Shown here: positions 11,874-12,000 of the stretch, piece by piece
Position numbering within the stretch: the first letter of the stretch is position 1
Layout of the letters: each line of letters begins with the position of its first letter
Assembly (NCBI GenBank): GCA_029287815.1
Contig: JARFQK010000068.1
Location: 1-12,000, forward strand
DNA: 12,000 bases
Source of the DNA: Gammaproteobacteria bacterium
GTDB lineage: Bacteria > Pseudomonadota > Gammaproteobacteria > SZUA-229
Reading direction: 5' to 3'
The notes under the pieces: generated by a model
Databases searched by the model: none
What the model was told of the DNA's origin: nothing
The model's input: only the letters and a program-made list of their open reading frames with translations
Translations under genes and position numbers: made by a program

Positions 11874-12000
11874 ATGAAACAGAAAATTGGCTTGTTGCTT
11901 GGCGCAGCCGTCTGGCTGAGCGGGTGTACTTGGGTCGAGCCCACGAAAGAGGGTGGAGAGGTCCTGCTGGTCAAATCATTCAACGTTGAAGGCTGTCAGC
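11874..12000 (+). CDS. DUF4156-like lipoprotein, 5' part (runs off the window)
   Basis: Forty-two codons are visible. The N-terminus is a lipoprotein signal: two lysines, a hydrophobic stretch and the lipobox LSGC with Cys18. The mature start reads TWVEPTKEGGEVLLVK followed by VEGCQ, the spacing of the first conserved cysteine in DUF4156-type lipoproteins. This resembles the gene at 4412, although the two differ in sequence. GAGGAG (11863-11868) lies 5 nt before the ATG, an excellent ribosome-binding site. The family assignment rests on a short segment and is tentative. Confidence 0.65.
   Translation, partial: MKQKIGLLLGAAVWLSGCTWVEPTKEGGEVLLVKSFNVEGCQ

Overview
The window reads like a chromosomal segment of a Gram-negative proteobacterium, most likely a gammaproteobacterium. 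Support comes from three lipobox lipoproteins, an MltB-type lytic transglycosylase, a Bax-type glucosaminidase, HDOD and FHA signalling proteins and periplasmic proteins with Sec signal peptides. Coding density is ordinary, GC content is moderate and TGA is used as a normal stop. No tRNA, rRNA, CRISPR array, prophage or transposase gene was seen.

Layout. Positions 1-573 hold the 3' end of an array of 90-bp tandem repeats. It encodes a Pro/Met-rich 30-residue repeat (core PEPPPRPM..DMGR..FDD) and is closed by a strong intrinsic terminator. Two of the older units carry an in-frame TGA at exactly the same repeat position. Positions 614-3835 carry a tandem WHy/LEA14-type lipoprotein, an exported four-cysteine protein and a gamma-glutamyltransferase-family enzyme. 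Positions 4065-4271 hold a 48-residue single-pass membrane protein with its own terminator. A DUF4156-like lipoprotein follows at 4412-4723.

On the minus strand lies adk (4807-5448), with a four-cysteine, zinc-type lid. It is divergent from a stand-alone FHA protein (5634-6011), which converges on an HDOD protein (6132-6998, minus). Divergent from the HDOD gene is a two-gene murein-hydrolase operon: MltB with a peptidoglycan-binding domain, overlapping by 4 bp with a Bax-like glucosaminidase (7289-9294). After a repeat-rich gap come a small FmdB-like protein (9722-9979), a hemerythrin-like protein (10141-10575), and on the minus strand a Spy/CpxP-like periplasmic protein (10735-11229). The window ends in the first 42 codons of a second DUF4156-like lipoprotein.

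The unexpected content is in the intergenic DNA. Three relatives of one palindromic repeat family occur in three sizes (9481-9527, 11475-11630, 11750-11779). A separate 162-bp MITE-like element has 16-bp terminal inverted repeats (9533-9694). A 25-bp sequence lies in opposite orientation at 6012-6036 and 11630-11654. A 20-bp inverted repeat sits in the divergent HDOD/mltB region (7091-7153). Many genes act at the envelope (five exported or lipid-anchored products, two murein hydrolases, one small membrane protein), but they are not one pathway. No complete novel multi-gene system is evident; the best leads are the repeat-peptide array and the palindromic repeat family.
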